Assembly: GCF_038789205.1 (NCBI RefSeq) | Contig: NZ_CP128355.1 | Location: forward strand, 1 to 64,000 | DNA length: 64,000 nucleotides | DNA from: Staphylococcus hsinchuensis | Lineage (GTDB): Bacteria; Bacillota; Bacilli; Staphylococcales; Staphylococcaceae | Reading direction: 5' to 3' | Shown: piece by piece, positions 61,826-64,000 of the stretch | How positions within the stretch are numbered: position 1 is the first letter of the stretch | Layout: every line of letters starts with the position of its first letter | Notes under the pieces: generated by a model | What the model was told of the DNA's origin: nothing | The model's input: only the letters and a program-made list of their open reading frames with translations | The model's database searches: none | Translations under genes and position numbers: made by a program

Positions 61826-61900
61826 CGTCAATCCCCTAGTTTAATTTAATAATCTATCAATACCCCAAGTTATCATAAATATTCCATTTATTAAGCATCA

Positions 61901-62269
61901 TTAATTTAAAAAGCAATTCATTAACCAGTTCACTTCATACTTATCTTTAACTTGTCCATGCATCGCATTAAAGAAAGTTTTTTCAAGTGGCATGTGTGGA
62001 TCGCCCGCTTCACTTAATGCTTCATACGTTTGCTTTTGTTCATCTAAGTTATCAAATGTTAAAATCACATTCGTATTGTCATTACTCCATTCACGTCCAT
62101 ATGTACTTGAAATGTGAATAACGATTGTTTCATTTACATGTAATTCAGCATGTAATAAATGACCATTCGTTTCGTTTAATTTCTTTATTTCCCCGCCAAA
62201 CGCATTTTTATAAAAATTAACAGCTTCCTCTACATCGTTCACTTTAATAAATGGACTTAATTGAATCAT
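61901..62269 (-). CDS. VOC family (glyoxalase/PhnB-like) protein
   Basis: A 122-aa vicinal-oxygen-chelate fold protein like PhnB/YjdN (LSPFIKVNDVEEAVNFYKNAF, then LLHAELHV and the C-terminal MHGQVKDKYEVNWLMN). Such proteins bind metals or small molecules; the reaction here is not known. AAGGGAGCG precedes ATG 62269. It is 76 bp upstream of the GNAT gene on the same strand and divergent from coaW. Confidence 0.84.
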   Translation of the reverse strand: MIQLSPFIKVNDVEEAVNFYKNAFGGEIKKLNETNGHLLHAELHVNETIVIHISSTYGREWSNDNTNVILTFDNLDEQKQTYEALSEAGDPHMPLEKTFFNAMHGQVKDKYEVNWLMNCFLN

Positions 62270-62362
62270 TTACCTATCGCTCCCTTTACAATTTCGTGTT
62301 GATTTTTCTCTATTTTATTATATTATTAGATGTAATGTAAAATCATTCTAGGAGGCTATCAA

Positions 62363-63166
62363 ATGAAAATTGGTGTCGATGCTGGTGGAACGCTTATTAA
62401 AATTGTTAAAGAACAAAATGGTGAACGCCAGTATGAAACTATGCTTACGACTGAAATAGATAAAGTTATCAACTGGTTGAACCAACAACAATGTGAAGAT
62501 ATTAACTTAACAGGTGGGCAAGCCGCTTCAATTAGTAGCAAACTTGATTGTGCATCCAATGTTCACGTCGAGTTTGACGCATCATCAAAAGGGTTAGAAA
62601 TGTTGTTAAACGAACAAGGTCATCATTTAACTGATTACATATTTGCAAATGTAGGAACAGGGACATCACTACATTATACAGATGGTAAATCTCAGCAACG
62701 TGTAGGCGGCGTTGGTACTGGTGGAGGTATGATTCAAGGGTTAGGTTATTTATTAACTGGAATTGATGATTACACACAATTGACGAACCTCGCACAACAA
62801 GGCGATCGTGAAATTATAGATTTAAAGGTTAAACATGTATATCAAGGTAGTGAACCACCTATCTCTGGGGATTTAACTGCCGCAAACTTTGGACATGTAT
62901 TACATCATTTAGATAAAACTTTCACTGATGCAGATAAATTAGCCTCAGTTATCGGTGTCGTCGGTGAAGTTGTTACGACGATGGCAATTACATTAGCAAG
63001 AGAGTATCAAACGAAAAATGTAGCCTATATCGGTTCATCTTTTAGCAACAACCAATTATTACGTGAAGTCGTTGAAAATTATACAGTGTTACGCGGTTTT
63101 ACACCATACTATATCGAACATGGCGCATTCTCAGGTGCACTAGGCTCTATACATCTATCTAAATAA
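62363..63166 (+). CDS. coaW: Type II pantothenate kinase
   Basis: A 267-aa acetate/sugar-kinase-fold enzyme for the first step of CoA synthesis. N-terminal [14 protein letters not shown] is the phosphate-binding loop; [11 protein letters not shown] and [20 protein letters not shown] are type II signatures. The S. aureus enzyme is atypical in resisting CoA feedback inhibition, and the same is likely here. AGGAGG precedes ATG 62363. It is monocistronic with its own terminator. Confidence 0.96.
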   Translation: MKIGVDAGGTLIKIVKEQNGERQYETMLTTEIDKVINWLNQQQCEDINLTGGQAASISSKLDCASNVHVEFDASSKGLEMLLNEQGHHLTDYIFANVGTGTSLHYTDGKSQQRVGGVGTGGGMIQGLGYLLTGIDDYTQLTNLAQQGDREIIDLKVKHVYQGSEPPISGDLTAANFGHVLHHLDKTFTDADKLASVIGVVGEVVTTMAITLAREYQTKNVAYIGSSFSNNQLLREVVENYTVLRGFTPYYIEHGAFSGALGSIHLSK

Positions 63167-63173
63167 TTAATAT

Positions 63174-63220
63174 AAAAAGCCACCTCACAAGATTAATGAA
63201 ACTTGTAAGGTGGTTTTTCT
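63174..63220 (+). terminator. coaW terminator
   Basis: A stem AAAAAGCCACCTCACAAG/CTTGTAAGGTGGTTTTT with one mismatch and an 11-nt loop is followed by Ts on the plus strand. It may also serve the convergent DUF2750 gene. Confidence 0.9.
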
Positions 63221-63275
63221 AAATTCCCAAATTCTTTTTGTTTAATTATAGCTTCAAATTACAATCGCTTTTTTA

Positions 63276-63941
63276 TTAAAACGTAAGTTGATCAGCTAAC
63301 TTTTGCGCCGATACTACTGTCCCAATAACGCCTGGTTTCAAATCAATGGCTACTGCTTTATCATCATCTCTTAAGTTATCAAGCCATTCACCGAAAACTT
63401 CGCCTTCAACTTCTATTAAATCACATTCTTCAAAGTCTGCGTTTCGTACTTTTTCAGCTCTACTTTTAATACTCCAAACAGGCATAATTTGTGGACGTTG
63501 ATGTGTTTCATCGCTAATCATAATGAATTGGTTTTGATTTTTGTTAGTTAAACCAAATACTAAATCATCTTTAGCTACATCTTTGACAAACTCTTTCACA
63601 CGAACATTATCTAAATCTGACATAAGTTCATTTGTCGCTTTATAAATATTAATAAATTCCCCGTCATTTTTTGATGTTGGATTCATTAAAATCTCTTCAT
63701 CTTTTGTGAAGAAATCATCTAGCTCATACGTCACAAAGCGATCGACATCTAGTCTTTTAATCTTGTCGACGTCCACATCTTCTTGTTCTAAATATGTTTT
63801 TGCCATTGTTTTGTCTGACCATGCTATAACAACGTTTTTCCCATCACGTTCAACTCGCACGAGCTCTTTAGATTTTACTGCTACATAAAAAACTTCATTC
63901 ACTAAAATATCTTTGAAAAATGAACTTTCTTTGTAAGACAT
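63276..63941 (-). CDS. DUF2750 domain protein
   Basis: A 221-aa soluble protein. The C-terminal half has the DUF2750 pattern IMPVWSIKSRAEKVRNADFE followed by EVEGEVFGEWLDNLRDDDKA; the N-terminal half (about 20-100) looks like a diverged copy, with VIAWSDKTMAKTYLEQEDVD and VDRFVTYELDDFF at matching positions. The function is not known. AGAAGGTG precedes ATG 63941. It is convergent with coaW. Confidence 0.78.
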   Translation of the reverse strand: MSYKESSFFKDILVNEVFYVAVKSKELVRVERDGKNVVIAWSDKTMAKTYLEQEDVDVDKIKRLDVDRFVTYELDDFFTKDEEILMNPTSKNDGEFINIYKATNELMSDLDNVRVKEFVKDVAKDDLVFGLTNKNQNQFIMISDETHQRPQIMPVWSIKSRAEKVRNADFEECDLIEVEGEVFGEWLDNLRDDDKAVAIDLKPGVIGTVVSAQKLADQLTF

Positions 63942-64000
63942 GTTTACACCTTCTATTCATTTTTAAATTTGCTTACATTGAAAATATAAACGACACAACT

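Overview
The window is a contiguous piece of a low-GC Firmicute chromosome that I assign to the genus Staphylococcus. The basis is the many protein sequences I recognise as close relatives of S. aureus proteins (SigB/RsbUVW, MazEF, CshA, SceD, type II pantothenate kinase CoaW, paired MurA/MurZ) and a gene order that matches the S. aureus chromosome from an rrn operon through sigB, atp and pyrG to coaW. The proteins differ from S. aureus throughout, so a non-aureus species is likely; I cannot name it from this window alone. The region is conserved core genome. I see no prophage, insertion sequence, integrase, CRISPR array or defence island.

Layout. 1-4730 (minus): a ribosomal RNA operon with tandem promoters, tRNA-Leu(GAG), tRNA-Gly(TCC), 16S and the 5' part of 23S, cut by the window edge. 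4935-7530: sprT-like gene and tex. 7640-12470: the stress sigma-factor locus alr-mazEF-rsbU-rsbV-rsbW-sigB, with a sigma-B type promoter in front of rsbV. 12580-15620: acpS and three membrane PH-domain genes. 15740-20160: cshA, murF and ddl. 20540-25110: rodA, an unlisted 46-codon gene, csoZ-csoR, a cardiolipin synthase and an HD hydrolase. 25118-29165: yidC and a TPP-riboswitch-controlled tenA-thiD-thiM-thiE operon. 29260-31660: sceD with a WalR box, a single-stranded DNA-binding protein and a YwpF-like gene. 31690-33860: fabZ, murA and a small membrane protein gene.

34090-41040: the complete F1Fo ATP synthase operon atpIBEFHAGDC. 41189-46380: mnaA, upp, glyA, ywlG, an arginine/tyrosine phosphatase gene and tsaC. 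46428-48966: prmC, prfA and tdk. 49113-50970: rpmE2 and rho. 51166-57486: a two-part threonine/serine exporter, an aldehyde dehydrogenase, an HxlR regulator, murZ and fbaA. 57686-63941: a DUF2529 gene, pyrG with a CTP-sensing attenuator, rpoE (delta), two enzymes of unknown substrate, coaW and a DUF2750 gene. Nearly everything is on the minus strand; plus-strand genes are isolated singletons (rodA, cls with its HD gene, the ywpF-like gene, the DUF2529 gene and coaW).

Functionally the window concentrates cell-wall precursor synthesis (alr, ddl, murF, murA, murZ, rodA, mnaA, sceD), translation termination and tRNA modification (prfA, prmC, tsaC), energy supply (atp), the general stress response, and nucleotide, thiamine and CoA metabolism. 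The most interesting content is regulatory: a pyrG leader with all parts of a reiterative-transcription attenuator, a WalR site at sceD, a 20-bp perfect palindrome at the HxlR gene, a dispersed hairpin repeat, an orphan terminator, and a candidate 46-aa gene with its own terminator. I did not find a convincing new multi-gene system.
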